From assembly GCA_013287665.1 (NCBI GenBank), contig JABDDK010000004.1:1-64000 (forward strand): 64,000 bases of DNA, given 5' to 3'. Both the position numbers and the translations under genes were made by a program. Below, piece after piece: positions 37,745 through 47,072 of this stretch; position 1 is the stretch's first letter, and every line of letters begins with the position of its first letter. The notes under the pieces were generated by a model that was not told the DNA's origin, did no database searches, and was given only the letters and a program-made list of their open reading frames with translations. This DNA comes from Alphaproteobacteria bacterium. Lineage in GTDB: Bacteria > Pseudomonadota > Alphaproteobacteria > UBA9655.

Positions 37745-38332
37745 ATGACAGATGAAACAAAAGCAAAACAAGATCTTTCAGGTTACCTAACGGGTCAATT
37801 TTTGCTGGCCATGCCTCATATGAAGGACCCGCGTCTTGAGCGAGCTGTTATCTACATTTGTGGACATGATACAAATGGAGCCATGGGTTTGGTTATCAAT
37901 AAGTATTTAGGCGATCTCACCCTCGGAGGGCTCCTTGAATACCTTAATCTGCCTCGTGATTCTGTTAAAAGAGATCTTCCCATTCATTTTGGGGGCCCCA
38001 TCGATTCTGGTCGCGGCTTTGTGATTCATTCCGATGATTTCACCCATCCAGGAACGGTTTCCTTAGGCAATAATATTGCTCTCACAGCAACCGTTGATGT
38101 TTTACAGTCGATTGCAGAAGGTGATGGACCAAAGGATTGTCTCCTGGCCATGGGGTATGTTGGCTGGGGGGCTGGTCAACTCGATGCGGAACTTCACAGC
38201 AACAAATGGCTTCAAATTGCGGCGGACGGTGATATTCTCTTTCACGTCCCCATAGAAAAAAAATGGGAAAGTGCAATTGCTAAGCTTGGCGTAACGCCTG
38301 AGTCACTTTCCGAGGAATTCGGGCAGGCTTAA
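37745..38332 (+). CDS. YqgE/AlgH family protein (UPF0301)
   Basis: The 195-residue protein matches the conserved UPF0301 family: GQFLLAMPHMKDPRLERAVIYIC at the start, GAMGLVINK, FGGPIDSGRGFVIH and MGYVGWGAGQLDAEL. The function is not established; one member, AlgH, was linked to alginate regulation in Pseudomonas. Its 3' end overlaps the convergent holA by 30 bp. Confidence 0.95.
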   Translation: MTDETKAKQDLSGYLTGQFLLAMPHMKDPRLERAVIYICGHDTNGAMGLVINKYLGDLTLGGLLEYLNLPRDSVKRDLPIHFGGPIDSGRGFVIHSDDFTHPGTVSLGNNIALTATVDVLQSIAEGDGPKDCLLAMGYVGWGAGQLDAELHSNKWLQIAADGDILFHVPIEKKWESAIAKLGVTPESLSEEFGQA

Positions 38333-39232
38333 CAATAAACTCTGCTTCACCTGTGATCCTGAAAATCCTGAATACTTAACTTTGCGCTCGAGCGACAAAA
38401 AGCTCTCTAGCATCTGCTGGATCTCACTTTGCTTCCACCGAGTTAAGGCCGTCTGATACAGAGGCTGATCCTTAAAGAAAACAGGCGGCGTCATCGTTTG
38501 CCAGGGAATAGACGAATTTTTATGAGGCATCAACTCGAAAAGAGTTAAAAAAGTACGCGTTAAATTTCTCAACGTAGGAATCAGGTCCGCGTCCGTTAGA
38601 TTTCCAAAAGCATCCGTTACTTTTTTTGCATCTCGTACCAGAAATCCATGAAGAAGCGGCGTTAAATCATCCGAATCCGAAGAAGGATCCAAAAAGGACG
38701 CGTAATCAGATTCAGGAACATCTCCATAAAGCTTGATTTTAGCGAGTGTCGTTAAAAGCCCTTTATAATCGTTTTGGTAAGCCTTAAAGAGCAACCCTTT
38801 AAAGGGAGCGGCCAAGTCAGTTTCTCTCGTTAGAAACTCAAATTCGGAGGTTGTGACAGGGGATGCATATGAAGCAATAGCAAGGGACTGAGCGGATGCC
38901 GAGAAAGTCGTAACCAACTTAGAAGAGGCGCGGGCTTTTTCTGAAGTGAAGATATAGATCCCGTCGTTAAGCGTATCGAGTTGGGTAAGAATCTTATCGG
39001 TGACGGGTGAGACAAGGGTTATACCACCACTTAAGCTATCCTCAAATAGAGACGGTTGGACAGGACTTGCTTTAAGGACTTCTTTTTCATCCGTAATAAT
39101 CAGTGGGGATTTGAATGTCTTTTGTAAATAGTATATTGCTCTTTCAAAGACATCCTTATCATTTCCAAATATAAAGAAAAATCTATATTTCTGAACAGGT
39201 GTTTGAAAGAGCGCTGGAAAGTTAATTTTCAT
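38303..39232 (-). CDS. holA: DNA polymerase III, delta subunit
   Basis: This is the clamp-loader subunit that opens the beta clamp. The 309-residue protein has an AAA+-like fold without a functional P-loop: FFIFGNDKDVFERAIYYLQK at the start and a three-helix C-terminal domain (YQTALTRWKQSEIQQML). Sequence conservation in HolA is low. Length and its place after leuS and lptE, the common alphaproteobacterial order, support the call. The stop overlaps convergent yqgE by 30 bp. In many relatives holA follows parB; here parB is 13 kb away. Confidence 0.85.
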   Translation of the reverse strand: MKINFPALFQTPVQKYRFFFIFGNDKDVFERAIYYLQKTFKSPLIITDEKEVLKASPVQPSLFEDSLSGGITLVSPVTDKILTQLDTLNDGIYIFTSEKARASSKLVTTFSASAQSLAIASYASPVTTSEFEFLTRETDLAAPFKGLLFKAYQNDYKGLLTTLAKIKLYGDVPESDYASFLDPSSDSDDLTPLLHGFLVRDAKKVTDAFGNLTDADLIPTLRNLTRTFLTLFELMPHKNSSIPWQTMTPPVFFKDQPLYQTALTRWKQSEIQQMLESFLSLERKVKYSGFSGSQVKQSLLLSLPEFLGK

Positions 39233-39273
39233 TTATAGGTCCTCATAAACTTAAAGTGTAACAACGGAAGACT

Positions 39274-39497
39274 CACCTCTCCCCTGCGTGGGAGAGGTCG
39301 CCGCGTAGCGGCGGGTGAGGGGGCGCAATAATCATTCTTCTTTGGTAACTTCTTAGAAATCATAGATCGCAAAAATGGTAGTTTAAAGGTCAACATATTC
39401 GTTTCTGGATTGACGACATGTTTCGTAATTTAGAAAGAGTATTAAATCCCCCTCACCCGCCCTTTCAGGGCGACCTCTCCCACGTAGGGGAGAGGTG
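39274..39497. repeat. Double-hairpin palindromic repeat, copy H
   Basis: A longer copy (about 224 bp) with the standard arms and an unrelated interior. It fills most of the 320-bp gap between holA and lptE; no gene is seen in that gap. Confidence 0.9.
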
Positions 39498-39552
39498 ACT
39501 CCACGCAACAATGCATCCTCGCAATGACGATATATAGTGCCCACATACACCC

Positions 39553-40044
39553 CTAATGACAATCCATATAAGCCGTTAAAGTCAGCTTAATTTTCTCTGA
39601 CAAAAGACGAAGGGCCTCTTTCCGTCCGTATTCTGCAGCAACAACGTCGGAATAATAGTTCTCCGTTAAAACCGTAAACGAGTTAATCGCACTCACACTG
39701 TGAGTATAAACAACTTTGTGACAGGCGTCTTTTAGAGTGAGCGCAGCTGTTAACGTTGCTTTTTTACGGCTGGTCAATTCATCTTTTTTAATCCCCGTAT
39801 CAATAATGACATCCGTAACTTTAATCTCAAGAATATATTTAGGCTTTAGGGGAGCCCCTGCAGGAGTTAGAAGATCCACCAGATAGTTTCTAAGAATTTG
39901 TCCCTGACGATCCTCAATTGTACAAATCTTAATAGGATACGCAATATCCGCCCCTTCACAGGGGGCTTGATAAAGAGGATGAAACCCGCACCCGGTCAGG
40001 CTAAAACACATCACAAGAAGGGCTATACTTTTATAGAACGACAT
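39553..40044 (-). CDS. lptE: LPS-assembly lipoprotein LptE
   Basis: It plugs the LptD barrel that places lipopolysaccharide on the outer membrane. The 163-residue protein has lipobox LTGC (Cys about residue 19), directly followed by GFHPLY, which is the classic LptE start. The start lies within the last 14 bp of leuS. Its presence implies an LPS-bearing outer membrane. Confidence 0.9.
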   Translation of the reverse strand: MSFYKSIALLVMCFSLTGCGFHPLYQAPCEGADIAYPIKICTIEDRQGQILRNYLVDLLTPAGAPLKPKYILEIKVTDVIIDTGIKKDELTSRKKATLTAALTLKDACHKVVYTHSVSAINSFTVLTENYYSDVVAAEYGRKEALRLLSEKIKLTLTAYMDCH

Positions 40045-42565
40045 TGGCTATCTTTCCTGGAACATAGATGAATTTTTTAAGTTCCTTATCTTGAACCTGA
40101 GCTTTAACAGAAGGCAAGTCTAAAATAAGTTTTTTGATCTCGCTTTCGCTCAAATCTGAAGAAATATCAAGTGTTCCCCTCATTTTTCCATTCACTTGAA
40201 CGGCGAGCGTAATATTATCTTCCTTGACTAAGTCAGGATCAGCTTTCGGCCACGGTTGATTAAATACAAACGGAGCATGGCCCAGCTCATCCCACAAAGC
40301 CTCACAAAGATGGGGAAGAACGGGCGAGAAAAGGATGATGAGGGTATGAATGGCCTCATTCAGGACCCACCAGTCGGACGCCGTTTCAGGTGTAAATTCC
40401 TCAAGCGCATTCGAGAATTCACGAAGGCGCGCGATATACCTGTTAAAATGAAACTTCTCAATATCTTGCGTCACATAATAAATCGTTTTATGGGTGAGCT
40501 TTCGAATCAATATCGCAGTTGGGGAAAAAGACCCAGGAATTTCCTTGGCTTTCACCACCTTCAAATCCGAGAGAAGGGGTGTAATAAATCGCCAGAGCTT
40601 GTTAATATACCGCCAACTTCCTTCAATACCCGCCTCTGTCCATTCAAAATCTCTCTCGGGAGGACTATCGGAAAGCATAAAGAGGCGCGCCGTATCAGCG
40701 CCATACTCTTCAACGATTTTAGCAGCTGGGATGACGTTGTATTTTGATTTACTCATCTTCTCTGAGCGCCCAACCTTAACAGGGGATCCATCAGCAGCTT
40801 TTACAAACTGGCCTTGAACCTTTTCAACATCTTGAGGTGACAGGAATGAGCCCGCCTGGTCTTTGTACGTCTCATGACACACCATTCCCTGTGTCAAAAG
40901 ATTACGGAAGGGTTCAGAAATCGTCCAATACCCACATTTCTTTAAAGCCTTTGTGAAAAACCGAGCATACAGAAGATGGAGGATGGCATGCTCAATTCCG
41001 CCAATATATTGATCCACCGGCATCCAAAATTCTGCCTTATCCCGATCAAAGGGTTCTTTTGAATGGGGGGAACAAAAGCGCGCAAAGTACCATGACGATT
41101 CAAAAAATGTATCGAATGTATCCGTTTCCCGTTCCGCCGCTTCACCGCAAGTGGGGCAATCCACATATTTCCAGGTCGGATGCAAATCCAATGGATTTCC
41201 AGGTTGATCAAAACTCACATCCTCAGGGAGTACAACGGGAAGATCCGTTACAGGAACGATGCCACATTTTGGGCAATGAATAATCGGAATGGGACATCCC
41301 CAATATCGCTGGCGAGAAACACCCCAATCTCTGAGCTTATAACTGATTTCTTTTGATCCCAACGTCTTGGACTCAAGGCGTTTGATGACGTCCTTTTTGG
41401 CGGCCTCGACTGTCAGTCCATTGAGGAAATCTGAATTCACAAGTGTCCCGTCCCCAAGATAAGGGAGAGGTTCATCTGTCTTGCCTTGAACAACTTGCAA
41501 AATGGGGAGTTTGTATTTCTTTGCAAACTCGAAGTCGCGTTCATCATGGGCTGGACATCCAAATATGACGCCCGTTCCATAATCAACAAAAACGAAGTTT
41601 GCGACATACAAAGGAAGAGTCCGGTCTGCAAGGAAGGGATGTTTTACAGTTAGCCCCGTATTAAATCCCTTTTTTTCAGCCGTTTCTAAGTCTTTCTGAC
41701 TTGTCCCCTTCGCTCGGCATTCCGCAATAAATGTCTGTAGGGCTGGACTTGATTTCGCAATCTTTTCAACAAAGGGATGATCAGGGGAAATACCTAAGAA
41801 AGACGCCCCAAAAATAGTATCAGGTCGTGTTGTAAACACCTCAAGCACATCCTCTTTTTCGATGAGAGGGAAATGAATGCGGGCCCCTTCTGAGCGACCA
41901 ATCCAGTTCGCTTGCATCGTTTTAACCTGTTCAGGCCAATGATCAAGCCCCTTAAGATCATTGAGGAGTTCCTCTGAAAAATCGGTTATTTTTAAAAACC
42001 ATTGGGAAAGCTTGCGGCGCTCAATGGGAGCCCCTGACCGCCACCCTTTTCCGTCAATAACCTGCTCATTTGCAAGCACCGTTCCTTCAACCGGATCCCA
42101 ATTCACAAAGGATTCCTTACGGTATGCGATTCCTTCTTTCAAGAAGTCTAAGAATATCTTTTGTTCGTGCCTATAATAATCCGGCGAACAACTGAGAATT
42201 TCTCGATCCCAGTCATAAGAAAGACCCAACGAATTAAGCTCTTCTTTCATCAACTCTACATTCTTAAGGGTCCATGTTTTGGGATGAATCCCATGTTGAA
42301 TCGCCGCATTTTCAGCCGGAAGTCCAAAGGCATCCCAACCCATCGGATGGAGGACACTAAAGCCAGAAGCCGCTTTATAACGCGCAATAACATCACCAAG
42401 GCAATAGTTCCGCACATGACCCATATGAAGCCGGCCCGATGGATAGGGAAACATCTCAAGAACGTAATACTTATGCGAGCTTTCTTTCGCTTTAAAAAGG
42501 GAGGCCCCCTTCCAGGCTTTTTGCCACTTTGCTTCGTTCTCTCGAAAATTATACCGAGATGTCAT
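40031..42565 (-). CDS. leuS: Leucyl-tRNA synthetase
   Basis: It charges tRNA-Leu. The 844-residue class I enzyme has the HIGH-type HMGH in [17 protein letters not shown], an editing (CP1) domain with TTRPDTIFG, a zinc-type CPKCG...CPTCG segment and KMSKSKYN near residue 603. The order DUF3576-leuS-lptE-holA is the usual alphaproteobacterial one. Confidence 0.98.
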   Translation of the reverse strand: MTSRYNFRENEAKWQKAWKGASLFKAKESSHKYYVLEMFPYPSGRLHMGHVRNYCLGDVIARYKAASGFSVLHPMGWDAFGLPAENAAIQHGIHPKTWTLKNVELMKEELNSLGLSYDWDREILSCSPDYYRHEQKIFLDFLKEGIAYRKESFVNWDPVEGTVLANEQVIDGKGWRSGAPIERRKLSQWFLKITDFSEELLNDLKGLDHWPEQVKTMQANWIGRSEGARIHFPLIEKEDVLEVFTTRPDTIFGASFLGISPDHPFVEKIAKSSPALQTFIAECRAKGTSQKDLETAEKKGFNTGLTVKHPFLADRTLPLYVANFVFVDYGTGVIFGCPAHDERDFEFAKKYKLPILQVVQGKTDEPLPYLGDGTLVNSDFLNGLTVEAAKKDVIKRLESKTLGSKEISYKLRDWGVSRQRYWGCPIPIIHCPKCGIVPVTDLPVVLPEDVSFDQPGNPLDLHPTWKYVDCPTCGEAAERETDTFDTFFESSWYFARFCSPHSKEPFDRDKAEFWMPVDQYIGGIEHAILHLLYARFFTKALKKCGYWTISEPFRNLLTQGMVCHETYKDQAGSFLSPQDVEKVQGQFVKAADGSPVKVGRSEKMSKSKYNVIPAAKIVEEYGADTARLFMLSDSPPERDFEWTEAGIEGSWRYINKLWRFITPLLSDLKVVKAKEIPGSFSPTAILIRKLTHKTIYYVTQDIEKFHFNRYIARLREFSNALEEFTPETASDWWVLNEAIHTLIILFSPVLPHLCEALWDELGHAPFVFNQPWPKADPDLVKEDNITLAVQVNGKMRGTLDISSDLSESEIKKLILDLPSVKAQVQDKELKKFIYVPGKIANVVL

Positions 42566-42574
42566 AGGATATCC

Positions 42575-43084
42575 TTACTTAACGGTTGTCGACCTGTAAT
42601 GCCTTGATCGGCTTAAGATTGCGTTCTCTAAATCCTTAACAGTTTGAGGATCCACGGGCTTATCAACCCACATACCGGAAGGTTCACGTTCTTGACGGAA
42701 AATACTGACCTTAATTCCATCGGAGCGAAGTTGTCTGTCGAGGATGTACACATTCATTTTCAGACGCTCTTGAGGGTTTTGCGGAGGGGTAAACCATTCC
42801 GTAATGATAACGCCTCCAAAGGGATCAGCGGATGCCAGAGGCATAAAGGAAATGGTATCTAGACTTGCGCGCCACAAGTAACTGTTGACGCCAAGACCTG
42901 TATCTTCTTGTTCCCGCTTTTTGGGACCTCCAAAGGTCAGGGCCTCATCCCCTAAAAATTTGCCCATACCCGAATTGTAACGGTCCTCAGAAGGCGCCGT
43001 TTCCATTTCATCCTTATCGAAATCCGTTCCACAAGAAACCAGTCCTAGAGCCAAAAATAATGCGGAAAATTTTCTTAAATACAT
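42575..43084 (-). CDS. DUF3576 lipoprotein
   Basis: The 169-residue protein has lipobox LVSC (Cys near residue 18) and then the DUF3576 domain (SYLWRASLDTISFMPLASAD, FGGVIITEWFTPPQNPQERL, VYILDRQLRSDGIKV). The family is alphaproteobacterial, of unknown function, and almost always upstream of leuS, as here (9-bp gap). A link to envelope or LPS assembly through lptE is an inference. Confidence 0.92.
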   Translation of the reverse strand: MYLRKFSALFLALGLVSCGTDFDKDEMETAPSEDRYNSGMGKFLGDEALTFGGPKKREQEDTGLGVNSYLWRASLDTISFMPLASADPFGGVIITEWFTPPQNPQERLKMNVYILDRQLRSDGIKVSIFRQEREPSGMWVDKPVDPQTVKDLENAILSRSRHYRSTTVK

Positions 43085-43194
43085 AGGGTAACCTCAACTC
43101 ATAATTTTTTTTAGATATGCCCTGTGATGAAGGGAAGGTCAAGGAAATAAAAGTTAAGGTCTAGCGTCACCTTATAAAAATCAAGTGGCCCCTT

Positions 43195-43374
43195 CACCTC
43201 TCCCCTTGTGGGAGAGGTCGACGCGAAGCGGCGGGTGAGGGGCTCGTCAACACAATTGCAAAACGACATTATTGATTAAGGACATCTATCCCTACTAATA
43301 AACAGAGAGTCTTACTGAAACTACGGACCCCTCACCCGCCCCGAGGGGCGACCTCTCCCACAAGGGGAGAGGTG
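43195..43374. repeat. Double-hairpin palindromic repeat, copy G
   Basis: It lies 8 bp beyond the porin stop codon, in the gap to the DUF3576 gene. Its interior is nearly identical to copy D, with a few substitutions and small insertions or deletions. Confidence 0.92.
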
Positions 43375-43382
43375 TCCCAGTC

Positions 43383-44714
43383 TTAGAATACCAGACGTGA
43401 CCCTACAACAACCACGTTTGCCTTGTTGTTAGGTGTTGGTGAATTGCCAGCGCCTGCACCACCGTTAGCCAATTCGGCATTCAGTCGTCTCGCTTCATCA
43501 CCTGCGGCTGGGTTCTTCATATTATAGTATTGATATTCAACGTAAACACCAAGACCTGGGGCCAACTTACGATCAATCGCAGCAGAGACAGCATTTGTTT
43601 TAGCCTTCTCTTTACGATAGCCCGCAGCAGCGATGTTTATGTTACTACGCCCTTCCAATGCCGCTGGATTAACAGCACCCAAAGCATTTCTCCAACCATA
43701 GAAATAACCAGCACTGAACTTGGTTGGGCCGTATGTATAGGACAAACCAAAGTCAAGGAACTGACCTGCATTTACGGGTGTACCCGTCCTTTTATACTGA
43801 TAACTTTTGCCATTATTTCCGTATTCAAGTCCGAACCCAATATTGGCGTAATTGAAGTTTCCACCAAATGCATACCCACTCACCATGTGTCGAGAAGCGG
43901 CTCCAGCATAAGGGGGAGCCGATCTTGCAACCACTCCTGTTGCGGATAATGCCATATCTAACCCATTACAAAACTTGTGAATGAAGTTAATTCCCCCAGC
44001 AACGTTATCTTTGTAAAACGGGGCTTTAGGAGAGCTCGTACTTGTCTTTGAGCTGATAATTTGCTCTCCTCGGTGTTCCATAGGAGAAAAGGAAACACCT
44101 GCCTGCAAACCATTCCAACGGGGTGTTAAATAGGTAAACTTTGTGTCCCGACTTGTATTTCCTGCAAGGTCAATCGAGTTAGGAGCTCCAAATGTTTTAT
44201 TGACAACGCGTTCATACGGACCATCGATAAAGCCTGTACCGCCCCATTGGCTAAAACCACCAAAGGCCATTGTGTCTTCAACACCATAGGTGTCACCGGC
44301 ATAAATCTTACCCCATGATCCACCGAAATAGAGATAGTTTTCGCGAACGGACTTCGTTGCACTTGTGTTGCCTTCAATCACAACCACAAGACCATATTCC
44401 ATGCCGCGATCTGTTTTTCCATCCACATTGAAGCGAAGCTTAGATCTATCAACGGAGAAAAGTTGGTCATGACCATAGTACTGCCTATGATTAGGAGTCG
44501 CCTGAAAGGTACCATTTGTACTGTTTGATAAGTCAACTTCATTTAATTTCAATCGCTCTTTATTATTAAAAAACCACGAGTTGAAGGATGTTTGACCCGA
44601 TATTTTAAGTTGTGGTGTGCTCAGAATAGGGGCAGGCTTACATTCTGCTGCATTTGCTTCGTTCACGAATAACAAGCATAAGAGGGCTGTAGAGCCGAGA
44701 AGAGACCGTGTCAT
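43383..44714 (-). CDS. Outer-membrane porin
   Basis: The 443-residue protein has a signal peptide (MTRSLLGSTALLCLLFVNEANA). The mature part consists of alternating amphipathic beta strands typical of a general-diffusion trimeric porin: KLRFNVDGKTDRGMEYGLVV, GKIYAGDTYGVEDTMAFGGF, KFTYLTPRWNGLQAGVSFSP. The last residue is the terminal Phe (VVVGSRLVF) that targets proteins to the BAM machine. CTTGGAGGAAAAT precedes ATG 44714. An Ala/Gly-rich stretch near residue 425 probably forms a loop. Confidence 0.92.
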   Translation of the reverse strand: MTRSLLGSTALLCLLFVNEANAAECKPAPILSTPQLKISGQTSFNSWFFNNKERLKLNEVDLSNSTNGTFQATPNHRQYYGHDQLFSVDRSKLRFNVDGKTDRGMEYGLVVVIEGNTSATKSVRENYLYFGGSWGKIYAGDTYGVEDTMAFGGFSQWGGTGFIDGPYERVVNKTFGAPNSIDLAGNTSRDTKFTYLTPRWNGLQAGVSFSPMEHRGEQIISSKTSTSSPKAPFYKDNVAGGINFIHKFCNGLDMALSATGVVARSAPPYAGAASRHMVSGYAFGGNFNYANIGFGLEYGNNGKSYQYKRTGTPVNAGQFLDFGLSYTYGPTKFSAGYFYGWRNALGAVNPAALEGRSNINIAAAGYRKEKAKTNAVSAAIDRKLAPGLGVYVEYQYYNMKNPAAGDEARRLNAELANGGAGAGNSPTPNNKANVVVVGSRLVF

Positions 44715-44752
44715 ATTTTCCTCCAAGGATAGGTGTTTTTGATAACTAGATT

Positions 44753-44781
44753 AACATAAGATGTGGGATAAATCACAACAA
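44753..44781 (-). promoter_or_regulatory. Candidate porin promoter
   Basis: On the minus strand TTGTTG (44776-44781), a 17-bp spacer and TATGTT (44753-44758) lie 38 bp upstream of the porin ATG. Confidence 0.4.
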
Positions 44782-44875
44782 TTTGTAAAAGATCACTTGA
44801 AAGGATTTGTCTCAATGGTAAACTGACCGCGTAAATAATTTTTGGAGAGCATGTGACCCCCATGCCACAGTTAAG

Positions 44876-45403
44876 ATGTTGAAAGTATACCTAAAAGCAA
44901 ATAAATTCAATGGGATAGAAGCCATTAAAGAGCTTTTGCCTCAAGCCGGAATTTTGATTCAAGAAAGAGAGTCAGAAGCTGAGGGGATATTGTTTGCTGA
45001 AACACCGCCTGAAAGTTCGCTTCCCAACCTCAATTTATTAAGTTTTTCATACCCGATGCGATTTTTAGATCTTTTGGGACATATTGAAAATCTTCCCTAT
45101 ACGCAAGTCATTCTATTTTCACACTTTTCCTTGGATTTAAGGGACAAGATTTTAAAAAATCTAAACACGAATGAAAGCCAACGTGTTACTGAGAAAGAAG
45201 TTCAACTGTTAAATTTCTTTTATCAAAACAAAGGCTTGGAAATTTCAAAGGACACCCTTCTCCACGAGATTTGGGCCTATCACCCCGATTCTGAAACCCA
45301 TACGCTCGAAACACACATTTATCGTCTTCGTCAAAAACTTGAGGAAGATCCCAACGTTCCTAAGGTTTTGCTCAATGGGAAGGATGGGTACTATATTCAG
45401 TAA
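44876..45403 (+). CDS. Winged-helix DNA-binding protein without a phospho-acceptor receiver
   Basis: The 175-residue protein ends in an OmpR/PhoB-type winged helix (about residues 100-175: VTEKEVQLLNFFYQNKGLEI, SETHTLETHIYRLRQKLEED, GKDGYYIQ). The N-terminal 95 residues have the size of a receiver domain, but I do not see the Asp-Asp/Asp/Lys phosphorylation site. It may be an atypical response regulator that works without phosphorylation. A sensor kinase lies 3.7 kb away at 47069, in the convergent unit. The start is uncertain, since no strong ribosome site is close to ATG 44876. Confidence 0.75.
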   Translation: MLKVYLKANKFNGIEAIKELLPQAGILIQERESEAEGILFAETPPESSLPNLNLLSFSYPMRFLDLLGHIENLPYTQVILFSHFSLDLRDKILKNLNTNESQRVTEKEVQLLNFFYQNKGLEISKDTLLHEIWAYHPDSETHTLETHIYRLRQKLEEDPNVPKVLLNGKDGYYIQ

Positions 45404-45416
45404 TTAGAAACTAGTC

Positions 45417-45456
45417 ATTAGTGATTAGAAAATATTTTTCTTTTCTAATCACTAAT
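45417..45456. terminator. Perfect 16-bp stem between convergent genes
   Basis: ATTAGTGATTAGAAAA and TTTTCTAATCACTAAT form a perfect 16-bp stem with an 8-nt T-rich loop. It sits between the stops at 45403 and 45477 and probably ends transcription from both sides, although its AT-rich stem is unusual for a classic terminator. Confidence 0.55.
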
Positions 45457-45476
45457 TACCAATATCTAAATACTAA

Positions 45477-47072
45477 TTACATATTCACATAATTCGGCCC
45501 CGACCCACCTTCAGGGGGGGTCCACGTAATGTTCTGGGTGGGGTCTTTGATATCGCAGACTTTACACTGAATGCAATTTTGAGAATTGATTTGAAGACGG
45601 GGCTCTGTTCCAACAAGTTCATACACTTGTGCTGGGCAATAGCGGCCTTCTGGAAAATTATACTCTTTATAGTTGATGGAAATTGCGACTTCAGGATCTT
45701 TTAAAATCAAATGATTGGGTTGATCTTCAGCGTGGCGGATATTGGATAAAAAGACGGAGGTCAAGCGATCAAACGTAATCTTTCCGTCTGGTTTTGGATA
45801 TTGTATGGGCTTGCATTCTGCTGCTGGTTTTAATTGTTTATAATCAGCGGGATTGCTCAACGTCCAAGGACTTTTTCCAAACGTCACGGTTTCATAAACC
45901 GCATTTATCATCCCTCGCATAAGCCCCCATTTAAACCCAGGATGGATATTGCGCACTTTATAGAGTTCCTTATAGACCCAACTCTTTTTAAGCCTTTCCT
46001 CATATTCATAAGGCTTACCATTAACAAGATGATCAACAATGGCCTCCGCCGCAATCATGCCGGATTTAAGGGCCGTATGAGAGCCTTTAATCTTTGCGAC
46101 ATTCATGAAACCCGCAGCACACCCAACAAGAGATCCTCCTGGAAATTCCAGCTTAGGAAGGGACTGAACACCCCCTTCATTCAGAGCCCGAGCGCCATAA
46201 GAAATCCGCTTGGCCCCTTCAAATAAATCCTTGATGGCGGGATGGGTTTTAAGACGTTGAAATTCTTCAAAAGGACTCAAATAGGGATTCTTGTAATCCA
46301 AACCGACAATAAACCCGATCAAGATTTGGTTATTATTCAAATGATAGAGAAAGGATCCCCCAAACGTATGGGGATCGAGTGGCCATCCAACGGTGTGAAT
46401 AACTTGTCCTGGTTTGCTCTTTTTAGGATCAATTTCCCAAATTTCCTTAAGCCCCATACCGTAAGTTTGGGGATTCGACTCATCATCGAGTTTAAAGCGT
46501 TTAATAATTTGTTGGGTTAATGATCCTCGACACCCTTCCGCAAGCAAGGTCATCTTCCCAAAAATATTCACACCGGGTTCATAATGAGCCGTTTTATTGC
46601 CTTGGCGGTCGATTCCTTGAGCGCCTGTTTGAACGCCAATCATATCTCCTGCATCATTGAAAAGACAGCTATATCCAGCAAATCCTGGGTAAATTTCGAC
46701 ACCCAACGCTGTCGCCTGCTCGCCAAGCCATTTGCAAAGCGCACCTAAACTCGCAACATAATTTCCTTTGTTATGCATTTGAGGGGGGGTGAGAAACCGA
46801 ATGGCGCGTTCTTCAGTCAAAATCAAGAACTTATCATGGGTACACGGTGTTGTAAGGGGGGCGCCCCTTTCTTTCCAATCTGGGAAAAGCTCATTTAAAG
46901 CCCGGGGTTCAATGACCGCTCCTGAGAGAATATGACTTCCGACCTCAGCCCCTTTCTCAAGAATACAGACGGAAAGGGAGGGCGCTAATTGCTTAAGTCT
47001 AATGGCCGCTCCCAGTCCTGAGGGCCCGGCCCCCACGATGACCACATCATAGGTCATGCCTTCTTCACTCAT
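45477..47072 (-). CDS. Electron transfer flavoprotein-ubiquinone oxidoreductase
   Basis: This membrane-surface enzyme passes electrons from reduced ETF (etfAB at 4528-6215) to ubiquinone. The 531-residue protein has an FAD-binding VIVGAGPSGLGAAIRL at the start and a central ubiquinone-binding region. The C-terminal ferredoxin-like part has the four [4Fe-4S] cysteines: one in YCPAQVYE and three in NCIQCKVCDIKDP. The ATG overlaps the stop of the upstream sensor kinase by 4 bp, so its translation is coupled to the kinase. Confidence 0.96.
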   Translation of the reverse strand: MSEEGMTYDVVIVGAGPSGLGAAIRLKQLAPSLSVCILEKGAEVGSHILSGAVIEPRALNELFPDWKERGAPLTTPCTHDKFLILTEERAIRFLTPPQMHNKGNYVASLGALCKWLGEQATALGVEIYPGFAGYSCLFNDAGDMIGVQTGAQGIDRQGNKTAHYEPGVNIFGKMTLLAEGCRGSLTQQIIKRFKLDDESNPQTYGMGLKEIWEIDPKKSKPGQVIHTVGWPLDPHTFGGSFLYHLNNNQILIGFIVGLDYKNPYLSPFEEFQRLKTHPAIKDLFEGAKRISYGARALNEGGVQSLPKLEFPGGSLVGCAAGFMNVAKIKGSHTALKSGMIAAEAIVDHLVNGKPYEYEERLKKSWVYKELYKVRNIHPGFKWGLMRGMINAVYETVTFGKSPWTLSNPADYKQLKPAAECKPIQYPKPDGKITFDRLTSVFLSNIRHAEDQPNHLILKDPEVAISINYKEYNFPEGRYCPAQVYELVGTEPRLQINSQNCIQCKVCDIKDPTQNITWTPPEGGSGPNYVNM

